Shown here: positions 25,277 through 34,757 of the stretch, piece by piece
Numbering within the stretch: position 1 is the first letter of the stretch
How the letters are laid out: every line of letters begins with the position of its first letter
Source of the DNA: Bryobacteraceae bacterium
Lineage (GTDB): Bacteria > Acidobacteriota > Terriglobia > Bryobacterales > Bryobacteraceae
Assembly (NCBI GenBank): GCA_025927575.1
Contig: JAICLJ010000012.1
Coordinates: 1 to 48,447, forward strand
DNA length: 48,447 nt
Reading direction: 5' to 3'
Program-made: the position numbers and the translations under genes
Notes under the pieces: model-generated
Database searches by the model: none
What the model saw: the letters and a program-made list of their open reading frames with translations, nothing else
Told to the model about the DNA's origin: nothing

Positions 25277-28156
25277 CTATTCTTTTTGCGCTGAGCAAGA
25301 GTGGCTTGAACAAATGGTAGTCCACTGGTCTTGTTTGAAACACCAGAGACTTCGACCATACGTTGCAGCCGTCAGTGACTTACTCTTGTCGTGATACACC
25401 AGGTCTGTAACAATTGCGTTGGGCAGATTGGCGGAAATGTCGACCCAAGCGTATTTCCCTTTCGTTGTCTCAACCTTTCCGCCGGGCGTGTGCAAAGCCC
25501 AGACTCCGGCATCATTTCCCACGAACATGTATTCACCGTTTTCATCCCAGGTCACTACATTGTGATGTACGTTTGGAAGCACAGCGTCTGGGGAGCCAGC
25601 GTCACTCAGGTCAATCCATTCACGTTTGCCGTCAAACCAAAGCACGTGCGGTAACGGGTGGTGCCTGCAATCGAAACCCATTAGTGTCGCAACGATTTGC
25701 CTTTTGTTGTTCGGGTGCGCCTCAATGCGAGTGATTGTGCGCGCAATTCCAACTATCGATCGTTCGTGCAGGCGCCTCCGCCACTCCATCGGTTTGGGAT
25801 CGCGCTCACCGCGCTTGTCATTCCAACGATTTCCGCCGTCCTCACTCTTGAAGATGTTTCCTTTTTCCGTCCCCACGTAAATGAAGTTGGAGTCGTTGTT
25901 CGCGATCTCAATAGCAGTGATAGGGCTGCCATCCAGGTCGTCTGACACCGGCTTCCAGTCAACACCATCGTTGTTGGTTCGCCAGACACGTGTGGATCCT
26001 GTAAAGACAATGTTCGGATCATGCGGATGCATAGCGATAATCGCCATCCAGATTCTGCCTCGCTCCTCGTCGGTGGCGCCTTCAGGCGTGACCCAGTGCC
26101 AGCCGTTATCCCTCCGGTGGCGATAAATAACCATGTTTTGACTGGAGCCGTAGACGTGCAAGGGATCAAAAGGATCAAAGACGGTCCAACCGCCATCTCC
26201 TTCGAGAATATTGACGAACGGATGTTTGTTCTGCCCAGGTGTTTTGGTTAGCGTGGAGGTCGTCTGCGCGCGGTCTGGGGCTAGTTTTGGCGGCGGCAGT
26301 TCTATGACGGGTTTGGTTGAGACGTTCGTGATGCCTGACGCATCGAAATTGATCATTCCCGCACTACCGACCGTCGATTCAGCAAGTTGATACTCGGAGC
26401 TATTGAGCTGCAGTTGAGTGCGAAGATGCATACCCATAACCTGATCAATCCCGAGTTGCAACTCGGAATGAGATGGTACATAGCCAATTCCCGATCCTTG
26501 AAAGTCGGTCATGATCGAAGCGTTGTCCTGCGTTCCGCCGGCGATGATCAGCTTCGGATCGTCAGGCGACCCGAATGAAGCAGCCACATCGATGTCAAAA
26601 AACATCGTGATCTCCAAACCATGGGTAAGCCTTTTCCACGTGATCCCATCATCGGTGCTCACCTCCACGCCACCGTCGCCGCCGCTGTACAAGCGTTCCT
26701 TTGTCGGCCAGAGTAGGGCGTGGTGGTCTCCATGCGAGTAACCAAGAGATCCGGGCGCGGCAAACCATTCAGTTACCTGAGTCCACGTTTGTCCACCGTC
26801 GGTGGAGCGGTGCAAGTCGGTTGCGCCGCAGACTACAAGATCCGCGTCGTCCGGGCTCACCACCAGGCAGTTGACGTAATTTAGATTGCCGCAGGCCGCG
26901 AGGTATCCGGCGCCGCGCGAGATCCAGTGATCACCGCCATCAGAGCTCCGGAATACGCCAAGGCATCGGCCGTCGGTCGCGCCGACAAATGCATACACAA
27001 CATTCGGGTCTGTTTTCGCCACCGCGAGACTGGTGCGGCCAAACTCACGCCCAGGCGGCAAGCCGCGCGTTAGCTGCTCCCATTTGTCGCCATTGTCTTT
27101 CGATCGCCAGATGCCTCCCAAGCCGAACGGGGCTGAGATGGCTGCGAAAATGACTTTCGGGCCTGAACAGCCCGCGTTCGCCAGGACGAGGGAATGGCAT
27201 CGATAGTCGCGATCTTTGAAGATCTCTTCGTCGGGATCTAGCCCTAACTTACTTGCTGAAGCCTTGTTCAGCTTAAAGGTTAAGCGCTGCCATTGAGTGT
27301 CCGGCTTATTTGGCTCGTTCGAGAAGAAGATACCGGAACACCCAGGCTCGATCGAATCGTCTTCCTGTTCCTCCGCAAGGACCACCCCGCCAACCCAGGC
27401 ACACCCGTCATCAGCGGCGATGGCGCTTATACGCCGCGGGAACGTCCTGTCGGCTTTCTTCGTCAGCCTCCAGGTTCCGCCTTCGTCTTTTGAAAACAAG
27501 CCGACACCCGGGAAGCTGTCAGCCGCGTCATACGCATGACCAGTTCCCGAATAGATGGTCTTTGTCTTTCTATCGATTGCCAGCGCTGAGATGTTGTGCA
27601 TCACAAAGGTGACATCCGGTTCTTTAGGATCACCTGTCATTGGGGTCCAGTTGTAATGTAATTGGGAATCGACGCTTGTCTGCCAAAGACCACCGCAGGC
27701 GGCCCCTGCTATGAGGTCACCGCCAAGCCCGCTTGGGCTTATCAGGCAGGTGACCCGGCCCCCAATATTATCGGGCCCCAGAGACTGCCATCGCTCCGCG
27801 CAGTTTTTACGTTCTACCTGCTGTCTCTCGACGGCTTCTTGCCGGGTCGTGCTGTACCCTGACCTCAGCCGCTCGGTGAAAAGAACCGACCGTGTCTTGC
27901 CCTCGTCCTCCTCGAAATTGGTCTCTTCAAAGAGTTCTTCGGACGCAGGTTCTCCTCCCCTGGGCTGTTCCCGGCCGCGCGGCCGGTTGGTTGGATGGTT
28001 CGTTCCACGAGGGCGATTGGTTCCACGAGGCCGGTTGGTGCCATGCGGGTGATTGGTTCCACTTGGCACATAGCTCCCACGGGGACGGCTCGTGTCGCCG
28101 GGCAATCGCATCGTACGTGGGTTGAGCGGTGGTCGTTCATCATCATCATTAGCCAT
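25277..28156 (-). CDS. BNR/sortilin-type beta-propeller protein with N-terminal repeats
   Basis: This 959-residue protein is built mainly of BNR/Asp-box propeller blades. At least seven Asp-box motifs are visible, including SKDEGGTW, SKDNGDKW, SSDGGDHW, STDGGQTW, STDDGITW, TNNDGVDW and SEDGGNRW. The fold resembles VPS10/sortilin and sialidase propellers. No catalytic residues are recognised. Residues 33-61 are a Gly-Thr-Asn-(Arg/His)-Pro-(Arg/His) repeat inside a charged, disordered N-terminus that begins MANDDDERPPLNPR. There is no signal peptide, which is unusual for this fold. It lies 33 bp after the GalNAc-T-like glycosyltransferase, so the repeat could be that enzyme's substrate; this is inference. 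Confidence 0.85.
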   Translation of the reverse strand: MANDDDERPPLNPRTMRLPGDTSRPRGSYVPSGTNHPHGTNRPRGTNRPRGTNHPTNRPRGREQPRGGEPASEELFEETNFEEDEGKTRSVLFTERLRSGYSTTRQEAVERQQVERKNCAERWQSLGPDNIGGRVTCLISPSGLGGDLIAGAACGGLWQTSVDSQLHYNWTPMTGDPKEPDVTFVMHNISALAIDRKTKTIYSGTGHAYDAADSFPGVGLFSKDEGGTWRLTKKADRTFPRRISAIAADDGCAWVGGVVLAEEQEDDSIEPGCSGIFFSNEPNKPDTQWQRLTFKLNKASASKLGLDPDEEIFKDRDYRCHSLVLANAGCSGPKVIFAAISAPFGLGGIWRSKDNGDKWEQLTRGLPPGREFGRTSLAVAKTDPNVVYAFVGATDGRCLGVFRSSDGGDHWISRGAGYLAACGNLNYVNCLVVSPDDADLVVCGATDLHRSTDGGQTWTQVTEWFAAPGSLGYSHGDHHALLWPTKERLYSGGDGGVEVSTDDGITWKRLTHGLEITMFFDIDVAASFGSPDDPKLIIAGGTQDNASIMTDFQGSGIGYVPSHSELQLGIDQVMGMHLRTQLQLNSSEYQLAESTVGSAGMINFDASGITNVSTKPVIELPPPKLAPDRAQTTSTLTKTPGQNKHPFVNILEGDGGWTVFDPFDPLHVYGSSQNMVIYRHRRDNGWHWVTPEGATDEERGRIWMAIIAMHPHDPNIVFTGSTRVWRTNNDGVDWKPVSDDLDGSPITAIEIANNDSNFIYVGTEKGNIFKSEDGGNRWNDKRGERDPKPMEWRRRLHERSIVGIARTITRIEAHPNNKRQIVATLMGFDCRHHPLPHVLWFDGKREWIDLSDAGSPDAVLPNVHHNVVTWDENGEYMFVGNDAGVWALHTPGGKVETTKGKYAWVDISANLPNAIVTDLVYHDKSKSLTAATYGRSLWCFKQDQWTTICSSHSCSAQKE
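27974..28060 (-). repeat. 18-bp tandem repeat encoding GTN(R/H)P(R/H)
   Basis: Near-identical 18-bp units within the propeller gene encode GTNHPH, GTNRPR, GTNRPR and GTNHP, then TNRPRG. Three full units and partial copies are clear. Base identity between units suggests recent slippage, so copy number may vary between strains. Confidence 0.8.
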
Positions 28157-28189
28157 GTTCTCTGTTCCTTCCGGGGTAGGGTTGCCGGG

Positions 28190-29083
28190 TCACCAATTCA
28201 GCCCGAATCTGGCGAAAAACCAGTCGTCGTCACGCTTGCGCCGGAGTCGCAGTTCAGATCCTCGCAATTCGACGTCGCTTTTCATAACCAACTCTCGAGC
28301 GGCCATAAATTTCGGGTACTCTTTGAGCGCATCAAGCACGCGGCGGCGGCGCGGACTCGAAAGGTGCAAGAAGGCCATCCGGAGTCGATTGTGCAGCACC
28401 GTCCGCCAATCAACTGGATAGGGACTCCGGTCGCGGAACTCGTGCTCTATATCCACAGCGGGGATCACCCACAGCTCATAACCGAGCAGCCATAGCCGCA
28501 GGCTGAATTCGCAATCCTCCACGCCATAGCGGATCAGCATCCGGTCGAAACCGCCGGCTGTTTGGAAAACATCGCGACGCATCGCCATACACGCGCCGGG
28601 GAGAAGCGGGACAGGGTAGGGCGCGTTTCCTTTACAATTCAGCCACTCCGGATCCAGATGCGGACCACCGGGTCGAAGACCGAAGCCTTTTCGATAAACG
28701 GCCCGTCGCTCGGAAATACAGGGGGCTACAGCGCCGATGAGAGGGTCTTCCAACAGGCCCAACATCGGCCGGCACCAGTCCTTGGGGAAACTGAGGTGGG
28801 CGTCACAGAAGATGATTACGTTCCCGTCGGTCCGGTTCGCGCCATAGTTCCTCGCTCGAGCCACGCCTAGGCGTCTTCCGGGCCGGGCGATTCTTGCGAA
28901 TTGTTTTGCGCGATGCAGGAAATCGGTTGAATGATCCGAGGAACGATCGTCAACCACTAGAATTTCGTGGTTTGGTGGAAGCGTGTCTCGAAGGTTTTCG
29001 ACTGTCAGGCGCAGATTTAGCCCTTCGTTGTGCGTGATCGTCACGACACTGACTTTGGTATTTGCTTTGTTGCCGAAGGACAT
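28190..29083 (-). CDS. GT-A glycosyltransferase resembling polypeptide GalNAc-transferases
   Basis: This 297-residue cytosolic glycosyltransferase opens with the GT2 pattern VSVVTITHNEGLNL and ILVVDDRSSD. The metal-binding motif is D-A-H (residues 94-96 in FCDAHLSF), as in polypeptide GalNAc-transferases (GT27), rather than the usual DxD. Residues 186-204 (YGVEDCEFSLRLWLLGYEL) and EHEFR match the GT27 pattern of a Glu-rich helix followed by a G-H-x-F-R segment. No lectin domain is present. It is the first gene of a likely operon with the Thr-repeat propeller. A peptide acceptor is plausible; a saccharide acceptor cannot be excluded. Confidence 0.85.
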   Translation of the reverse strand: MSFGNKANTKVSVVTITHNEGLNLRLTVENLRDTLPPNHEILVVDDRSSDHSTDFLHRAKQFARIARPGRRLGVARARNYGANRTDGNVIIFCDAHLSFPKDWCRPMLGLLEDPLIGAVAPCISERRAVYRKGFGLRPGGPHLDPEWLNCKGNAPYPVPLLPGACMAMRRDVFQTAGGFDRMLIRYGVEDCEFSLRLWLLGYELWVIPAVDIEHEFRDRSPYPVDWRTVLHNRLRMAFLHLSSPRRRRVLDALKEYPKFMAARELVMKSDVELRGSELRLRRKRDDDWFFARFGLNW

Positions 29084-29153
29084 TGTTCCGCAGTTATTCC
29101 CTCTTGTTACGCGTAAACAGCGCTAAAAACGGGTCAACTTTTGCTAACTAAAG

Positions 29154-29168
29154 GAATGTGACGTTCCA
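29154..29168. promoter_or_regulatory. 15-bp near-palindrome between divergent glycosyltransferases
   Basis: GGAATGTGACGTTCC is self-complementary at all but the central base and two inner pairs. It sits in the 156-bp gap between the divergent glycosyltransferase genes, where an operator would be expected. No factor can be named. Confidence 0.3.
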
Positions 29169-29239
29169 AACAATTTACTCAAGAGGCGCCGCTCGAATTC
29201 AGGAACGCCAATAATTGTGTTGCGATTAGTTACCACGCC

Positions 29240-30010
29240 GTGATAATCATGTCAAGGCTTTGTTATATGCCTGGTTCATCCCCTCGTTTCGTCTCCTGCA
29301 TTATGGCTACGCGAGATCGCCGCGAATTTATTCCTGAGGCCCTACGCTGCTTCGCAAGACAGACTTACCAGGACTCCGAGTTGATTGTTGTCGACGACGG
29401 AAGAAAATCTGTCGGAGACTTGTGCCAAGGTATACCGCGTGTTCGCTATATACAGCTCCATAGGTCGGCAACTACCGGGACCAAGCTCAACATCGGAATA
29501 CAACGTGCGCGAGGCGACATATTGCAAAAAATCGATGACGACGACTACTACCATCCCGATTTCCTGAAATTGGCTGTGGCGCGGCTGCCATTGCGACCCT
29601 CGGTGCGAACGCTGGTCGCTTGGGATTGCTTCTTGGTTCTGCTCGCCGGGGAAATGCACCTTCGCCACTCCGGTCACGGCTGGGAAGCAGGCGGGACCTT
29701 TTGCTTCCATCGCAAGCTTTGGGAGTTAAAGCCGTTTCGCGATGTCGCAAAAGACGAAGATTACTGGTTTCTCAACGATCATCGCCCGTCAATCCGGCGG
29801 GTGTGCGCGGCGGAACATTACATGCTGGTTCGGCACGGCCGGAATACGTGGCAACTTATATCCGGCGAGGCAGTTGATTCTTACTTTCGCTCGCTACCAC
29901 CCCACTCAAAGGAACTGGAGGCGGTCGTCCCTGCCGAAGATCTCGCGTTTTATCGTTCGCTACAGACGTGCGCCCTGTCTGAGAGACGAAAAAGGCCACA
30001 TACCGATTAG
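29240..30010 (+). CDS. Glycosyltransferase family 2 protein
   Basis: This 256-residue GT-A enzyme shows FVSCIMATRDRREFIPEAL, SELIVVDDGRKS and the metal-binding IDDDDYYHPDF. It has no membrane helix or signal peptide. Possible starts are GTG 29240, ATG 29249 and ATG 29267; no clear ribosome site decides between them, and the family core starts at about residue 16 of the longest form. It is divergent from the GalNAc-T-like gene and ends 6 bp before the convergent kinase gene. It probably extends a glycan begun by the neighbouring transferase or acts on a separate acceptor. Confidence 0.85.
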   Translation: MIIMSRLCYMPGSSPRFVSCIMATRDRREFIPEALRCFARQTYQDSELIVVDDGRKSVGDLCQGIPRVRYIQLHRSATTGTKLNIGIQRARGDILQKIDDDDYYHPDFLKLAVARLPLRPSVRTLVAWDCFLVLLAGEMHLRHSGHGWEAGGTFCFHRKLWELKPFRDVAKDEDYWFLNDHRPSIRRVCAAEHYMLVRHGRNTWQLISGEAVDSYFRSLPPHSKELEAVVPAEDLAFYRSLQTCALSERRKRPHTD

Positions 30011-30016
30011 ATTCAC

Positions 30017-33000
30017 TCAATGGAATATGGCCGGGATCCAGCGTGAGACTACTGGTCCTCGCGCGATCGTGTTGCGTTCTTCCATCCAGATATTGCCGGT
30101 CAGTTCACTCATGGAAAAAACGAGCCTGTCCTGGGTCGCGGACAATCCAATCAGATCCGGACGGTCTATCTTTTTAAGGGATTGGCGGGCAGTGTGAAAG
30201 TGCCGTACTGCAAACGCTTTCCCTTGTGGTTGTTTGGTAACAGGAGCGAGGCGCTGCGCCCAGACGCAGCGGAAACCGTCTCGTTCGGAAAGGAAGTAAA
30301 GCAAGTTGCCGTCCCGCGACCAGGCCACATCGCCCTCCGATTGCAAGCCATCGGTTATGGGAATCCAGTCCGCTTCTTTGGCGCCGTGTCCGTCCCGTAT
30401 TGGGGAAATGAAGACCCTCATTTTAAAGGGCTTCGGTAGAGATGCGTGGAATGCCACCCAACGAGCGTCCGGCGAGAACCGTCCCTGGTAAAGGATGTGG
30501 TCTGGCCGATCCGAATGGACTAAAGAAGTGATTCGGTTTGAGGGCACGTCGATCATCATCACATCTTCAGGTGGGTCTAACGGCTCCAACAGCACCTTCT
30601 GCCCCCCGTCGGAAACGTCTGTGGGCGGGCCGCACCGCCACGCGCAAATCTTCTTTGTCGCGCCGCTGAGTCTGTCAACGCTAAACATATGGTTCTTATT
30701 GTTGACATAGACGACGGTATTCCCGTCCGGGCTGACGCGGGGGCGTAGCCATCTCGCATTCTGACTGGTCAGAGTTGCTTCTTGCCCGTTCTCACCGTCG
30801 CGAAGCTTCAAGGACCAGATGTTCGATCGGCACGCGATGAAGGCTAGTTCCGTTCCGGCGGCAGAGATCGAGGGAGCCGCGGCGTATGAAATGCCTGGCG
30901 TTAGATTCAATATCTCGCCCGTGACTCGCCCGGCGGAGTCGATCGGAAGGCTCCAGACATTCATACCGCCAACCAAGCTCGAGAAAAACATGCGCGTTAA
31001 CCCGGTGCCTGCCTCACTCACGGAGGCGTGTAAATCGTGCGATGTTGTAAAGCTTCGACGAGTCGGAGGACCGGCCACCTTCCCGGCGTCCGAAATGGGA
31101 ATTTCCCAGAGATTCGTCGTGTCTCCCCGCATGGCAGCGAACAATATGCGGTGCTGGCCGCCGAGCCATGTGATGGGAGTGATCCAGTCATCTCCCAAGG
31201 GCGGCTTAAGATCCTGCTCGTGAAATGAGTCCATCGCGTATGTTTTGACGGGAGGACGGCCGTCGAGAGACACCACCCACCAGTCAACGCTGACACTCGA
31301 GTCCTGTTTCGTGTCCGGACGGCCTAGGAGAAGCAGTCGTTTAGAGTCGGGCGCCCAAACCGGCCAGTATGTGGAAACCAGGCCGGTTTGCAGCGGTATT
31401 GCCGGCCCGCCACTGGTAGGCTTGATGAGGACTTGAGATGAACCGGGAAGAAACCCACCGCCCGGCATTCCCATCCAATAGGTAATCCATTGTCCGTCGG
31501 GCGAGTAGGAAGGACCGTATCCATCTTTCGCGATAAGTTGGGCGTTGCCACCGAACGTTGGAATCTGGTACACACCCCCGCCGTCCCGGTCGGACCGGAA
31601 AGCGATCCGCGTATCGTCCGCGGAGAAGGAAGGCGCGTAGTCGTCCGCGTCACTCCGCGTTAGAGGGATCGGGGTTGCGTCGCCGTCAACCTGCCGAAGG
31701 TACAAACGGAGATTGCTCTTTCCATTGCGGTCCGACGCATAAACGAGCAACTTACCGTCATGCGAGATTGCAGGATAATCGCTGAACCCGAAATCGCTGG
31801 TGATCTGTTTGATTTCACGCGACTCCTCAGGCGTAGTTGACCGGCGCATGATATCCGGCAGGAGCAGCAGTGCCGCAAGCACCACGAAAACCGTGATAGC
31901 CATGGCGAGTCGCGTTCGTGGCCAAGTGACCAGGTGAAATCGTCGAGGCGCCGGCCGGATGGTTTCCGTGCGGACCGGCACAAGGTCGACCCCGGCAGGG
32001 GGGGCCGGATCGATGACATCCGCTCGGACCGGGGCAAGGTCGGCTGCGACGGTCTCCACGTCCACCACAATCGGGACAAGAGCGGGACGAATGGCATGTA
32101 CAACCTCTAAAGCCGTCTTGAACCTCCGTTCGGGATCCGGTTCCAGGCAGCGGCGAATCGCGCTATCCCATCGTGCGTCGAGTGGCGGTCGAGGTTGTGA
32201 AGGCGAATCGTCCCGCGCGGCGCGCTTGCCGCAAACCACCTCTCGGATGACCACGCCGAAGGAGTAGACATCGGAGGCGACCGTTGCATCTGCCCCCGGC
32301 CAAAACAGTTCGGGTGCAATGTACCCCATCGTGCCTGGAGGGTGGCCGTCCTCTGTCCGTGTGTTCACACTCCGAATGGCGTTCACGCTACGTGCAAGGC
32401 CGAAGTCAGTCACAACCACACGGATGGCGCCGTCCTCTTCGGCCAGCATGATATTGGCCGGCTTGAAATCGCGATGGATGATGTTCTTTGCGTGTGCGGC
32501 TGCGAGTGCCTCGGCCATCTGTTCGATGAGGGGGAAAGCCTCTGTAACAGATATCCGCCGGCGGCGGAGCAGCAGCGCAGCCAAAGTTTCACCCTCGACC
32601 AACTCCATGGTGAGAAAGCAAATCCTCGTCCCGGCCGCATCGTGGTGGCCTACATCATGGACCCGGCACACATGCCTGTTGGTGACATTTCGCGCCAGCT
32701 TGACTTCCCGCAAGAAGCGAGCAATATAGCGGTGGTCTCGAGCGATTTCGGGAATAATCGTTTTAAGGGCTAGTCGTTCACCCAACTCGTTATCGTGAAC
32801 CTCGTAAACCTCACCCATGCCGCCTCGCCCGATGAAGCGTATGATTCTGTAGCGGTCGGCTAATACATCCGAATCGTTGAACCGGGGGGCGTCTTCCGAG
32901 ATCAAGGTTTCGGCCAGGAAGTCGCTTGCCTGGTCATCATTCGCCACCAACTCCTCCACATCTGCGCATAAATCCGGATCGCGATTCTGCAGTTGCTGGA

Positions 33001-33082
33001 GAGCCACAGCACGGCCTTCGGCATCGAGATTGACGATGCTGTCGAACGCGGCTTTAACTTGCTCCCACCGCTCCGATACCAT
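30017..33082 (-). CDS. Ser/Thr protein kinase with C-terminal PD40 propeller
   Basis: This 1021-residue membrane kinase has a short N-terminal region (1-75), then a Hanks-type kinase domain (about 77-330). It has the glycine loop FIGRGGMGEVYE, catalytic HRDFKPANIM, DFGLA and GTMGYIAPE. A Pro/Val-rich juxtamembrane stretch (about 330-390) leads to one membrane helix (about 394-414, TVFVVLAALLLLPDI). Outside lies a TolB-like PD40 propeller with DYPAISHDGKLLVYASDR, DYAPSFSADDTRIAFRSDRDG and further copies to the C-terminus. This kinase-sensor design is typical of Acidobacteriota. Its start overlaps the end of the ECF sigma gene by 29 bp, so the kinase probably controls that sigma factor or is made together with it. 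Confidence 0.93.
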   Translation of the reverse strand: MVSERWEQVKAAFDSIVNLDAEGRAVALQQLQNRDPDLCADVEELVANDDQASDFLAETLISEDAPRFNDSDVLADRYRIIRFIGRGGMGEVYEVHDNELGERLALKTIIPEIARDHRYIARFLREVKLARNVTNRHVCRVHDVGHHDAAGTRICFLTMELVEGETLAALLLRRRRISVTEAFPLIEQMAEALAAAHAKNIIHRDFKPANIMLAEEDGAIRVVVTDFGLARSVNAIRSVNTRTEDGHPPGTMGYIAPELFWPGADATVASDVYSFGVVIREVVCGKRAARDDSPSQPRPPLDARWDSAIRRCLEPDPERRFKTALEVVHAIRPALVPIVVDVETVAADLAPVRADVIDPAPPAGVDLVPVRTETIRPAPRRFHLVTWPRTRLAMAITVFVVLAALLLLPDIMRRSTTPEESREIKQITSDFGFSDYPAISHDGKLLVYASDRNGKSNLRLYLRQVDGDATPIPLTRSDADDYAPSFSADDTRIAFRSDRDGGGVYQIPTFGGNAQLIAKDGYGPSYSPDGQWITYWMGMPGGGFLPGSSQVLIKPTSGGPAIPLQTGLVSTYWPVWAPDSKRLLLLGRPDTKQDSSVSVDWWVVSLDGRPPVKTYAMDSFHEQDLKPPLGDDWITPITWLGGQHRILFAAMRGDTTNLWEIPISDAGKVAGPPTRRSFTTSHDLHASVSEAGTGLTRMFFSSLVGGMNVWSLPIDSAGRVTGEILNLTPGISYAAAPSISAAGTELAFIACRSNIWSLKLRDGENGQEATLTSQNARWLRPRVSPDGNTVVYVNNKNHMFSVDRLSGATKKICAWRCGPPTDVSDGGQKVLLEPLDPPEDVMMIDVPSNRITSLVHSDRPDHILYQGRFSPDARWVAFHASLPKPFKMRVFISPIRDGHGAKEADWIPITDGLQSEGDVAWSRDGNLLYFLSERDGFRCVWAQRLAPVTKQPQGKAFAVRHFHTARQSLKKIDRPDLIGLSATQDRLVFSMSELTGNIWMEERNTIARGPVVSRWIPAIFH

Positions 33083-33647
33083 GGGACTCCTTACGCAATC
33101 TGCCGTATAGCCAGGCGCGCGCTATTCGCCACTCGCGCTTCACAGTTCGCACATTTATGCCCAGGGCGCAGGCGATCTCCTCCTCTGAGAGGCCCGCGAT
33201 GAAACGCATTTCCACAATGCGCGCCTGGCGGGAATCGATCGTCTCCAACTGCTCAAGGGCTTCATCCAGAGCCAGCAATTCCACAGTTTGAACCTCGACG
33301 CCAAGCGGAAGGTCAGTGAGAGAAATCTGCCGGTCGGCCTGAGGACGTTTCCCGGCTTTCTTGGCTCGAGCGTGATCGACGAGGATACGCCGCATCAGTC
33401 GTGCGGCTATGGCGAAGAAATGAGATCGGTTTTCCCAGTTGACGCGGGTCTGATCGATCAACCGGAGGTAAACCTCATGCACTAGAGCAGTTGCCTGAAG
33501 ACTGTGCCCAGTGCGCTCGCGCAACATATAGCGGCGGGCTAGCCGATGCAGTTCTTTATAAACGGCATCGAACAAGCGCTCTTCGATAACGCGATCGCCA
33601 TTGCCCCATGCGAGCAGAAGTTCCGTGACTTGGTCAGCCGAGGACAA
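33054..33647 (-). CDS. ECF sigma factor (Sigma70_ECF family)
   Basis: This 197-residue sigma factor has region 2 (RLFDAVYKELHRLARRYM, ATALVHEVYLRLID, NRSHFFAIAARLMRRILVD) and region 4 (IVEMRFIAGLSEEEIACALGINVRTVKREWRIARAWL). This subgroup is commonly linked to Ser/Thr kinases instead of a classic anti-sigma factor. The start is TTG at 33647 behind a strong GGAGGAGG site. Its 3' end overlaps the kinase-PD40 gene by 29 bp, so the pair is one unit. A stem-loop lies just upstream of the start. Confidence 0.93.
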   Translation of the reverse strand: MSSADQVTELLLAWGNGDRVIEERLFDAVYKELHRLARRYMLRERTGHSLQATALVHEVYLRLIDQTRVNWENRSHFFAIAARLMRRILVDHARAKKAGKRPQADRQISLTDLPLGVEVQTVELLALDEALEQLETIDSRQARIVEMRFIAGLSEEEIACALGINVRTVKREWRIARAWLYGRLRKESHGIGAVGAS

Positions 33648-33674
33648 GGTAACACCTCCTCCCTGCTTGGCGGT

Positions 33675-33696
33675 AAGCCAGCCATAAGTCTGGCTT
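33675..33696. promoter_or_regulatory. Perfect 7-bp inverted repeat upstream of the ECF sigma gene
   Basis: AAGCCAG and CTGGCTT are separated by CCATAAGT. It lies 28 bp upstream of the TTG start, inside the probable 5' leader, where it could be an operator or an RNA hairpin. No T-run follows. Confidence 0.35.
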
Positions 33697-33933
33697 CATC
33701 CATTGACTACCCGATAACTCGTGGCGTAGTCAGCCTCCAGGCGTTCGCTTATGTGGAGATTTTAGCTCAGTTTTGTCCCTAATATGCAGTTTTCTCCGCG
33801 CCATAGTGTACACGCTTCTGAGAAAGCGATCAACGGTGGCGAAGTAGTTGGCTCGAAAGAACCAATTCCACCAGGAATGTTGACGAGCACACGCTTCTGA
33901 ACTCGCCCTAACTGGTTTTTGAAAGGACCAATC

Positions 33934-34377
33934 ATGAAAAACTCTATTCTGCACGTTATGAAAGCATTTAGCGCCTGCGCTGTCCTGGGTGTTTCCAGCC
34001 TTGCGGCACAGTCCCACAACTTAGTTGCAAACGTACCCTTCGATTTTACGGTTATGAACCAACACTTCGCGGCCGGTACGTACACTGTAACAAGCGAAAA
34101 TTCTCAAGGCCCGATCCTGATCCGCGGCAAAGAAAACGGAGCGGCAATGTTCGTGCTAACACTGCCGGCCACTTCTGGAAAAACCCGTGCCGACGCAAAG
34201 TTAGTCTTTGATCGGCTTGGGAGTCAATACTTCCTTAGAAACATTTGGTACGCGGGGACGAACGAGGGCCAGCAACTGAGAATTTCTAAGGCCGAGCGGG
34301 AACTGGCCCAAAATTCGCAAAAGCCAGAACAGACCACCCTGGTGGTTGTGAACCGTAAACCGGACAAGCCACGTTAG
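33934..34377 (+). CDS. Small secreted protein, acidobacterial VPFDF family
   Basis: This 147-residue protein starts at ATG 33934 behind AAAGGA. It has a signal peptide (about residues 1-22, ending SSLAAQS). The mature protein opens HNLVANVPFDFTVMNQHFAAGTYTV, a pattern I know from many small secreted proteins in Acidobacteriota, and continues as an all-beta domain (GPILIRGKENGAAMFVL, KLVFDRLGSQYFLRNIW). Function unknown. It is divergent from the sigma-kinase unit. Confidence 0.78.
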   Translation: MKNSILHVMKAFSACAVLGVSSLAAQSHNLVANVPFDFTVMNQHFAAGTYTVTSENSQGPILIRGKENGAAMFVLTLPATSGKTRADAKLVFDRLGSQYFLRNIWYAGTNEGQQLRISKAERELAQNSQKPEQTTLVVVNRKPDKPR

Positions 34378-34757
34378 TAATGGCTCTGTTCACAAAGACA
34401 CTTCCGGCGAAATCATTTCGCTTCAGGCGAGCGGCAGCTTGAACTCCAGCAGTTCGGGCTGCCGCTCAATCATCATGAACAAGAGCACTCGGAACGGCGC
34501 CATCGAAACGAAAAGAGGAATACGAAGTGGCGGGCTCAAGTAATCCGCAGGAGTGTGGTCCGAGTTACATCTTCCGTGGCCACGCGGCCAAACCGATCGC
34601 GAAGATAGCCACAAAGTCGAGATCAGCGATCATCGAGCTTCATTGTAAGTAGGTCCGGCTTAAAAGCTATTTTTGTGATGAGGCGAGTACCAGAGCCGAG
34701 AAACAGTGTTTAATGGCTCTAGAGGCGTTGCGAAGGTTGCAGTAGGAGGAGAAGACT
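34378..34757. other. Intergenic spacer, possible gene remnant
   Basis: This 380-bp spacer holds no gene I can support. On the minus strand 34423-34614 is an open stretch ending in a hydrophobic then charged segment (FVSMAPFRVLLFMMIERQPE). It could be the remains of a gene end, but it has no ribosome site and no recognisable family. Confidence 0.3.

Noticed and set aside
34423-34614. 63-codon minus-strand frame as a real gene
   Set aside because: No ribosome site, no recognisable family and unusual composition; kept only as a possible remnant.
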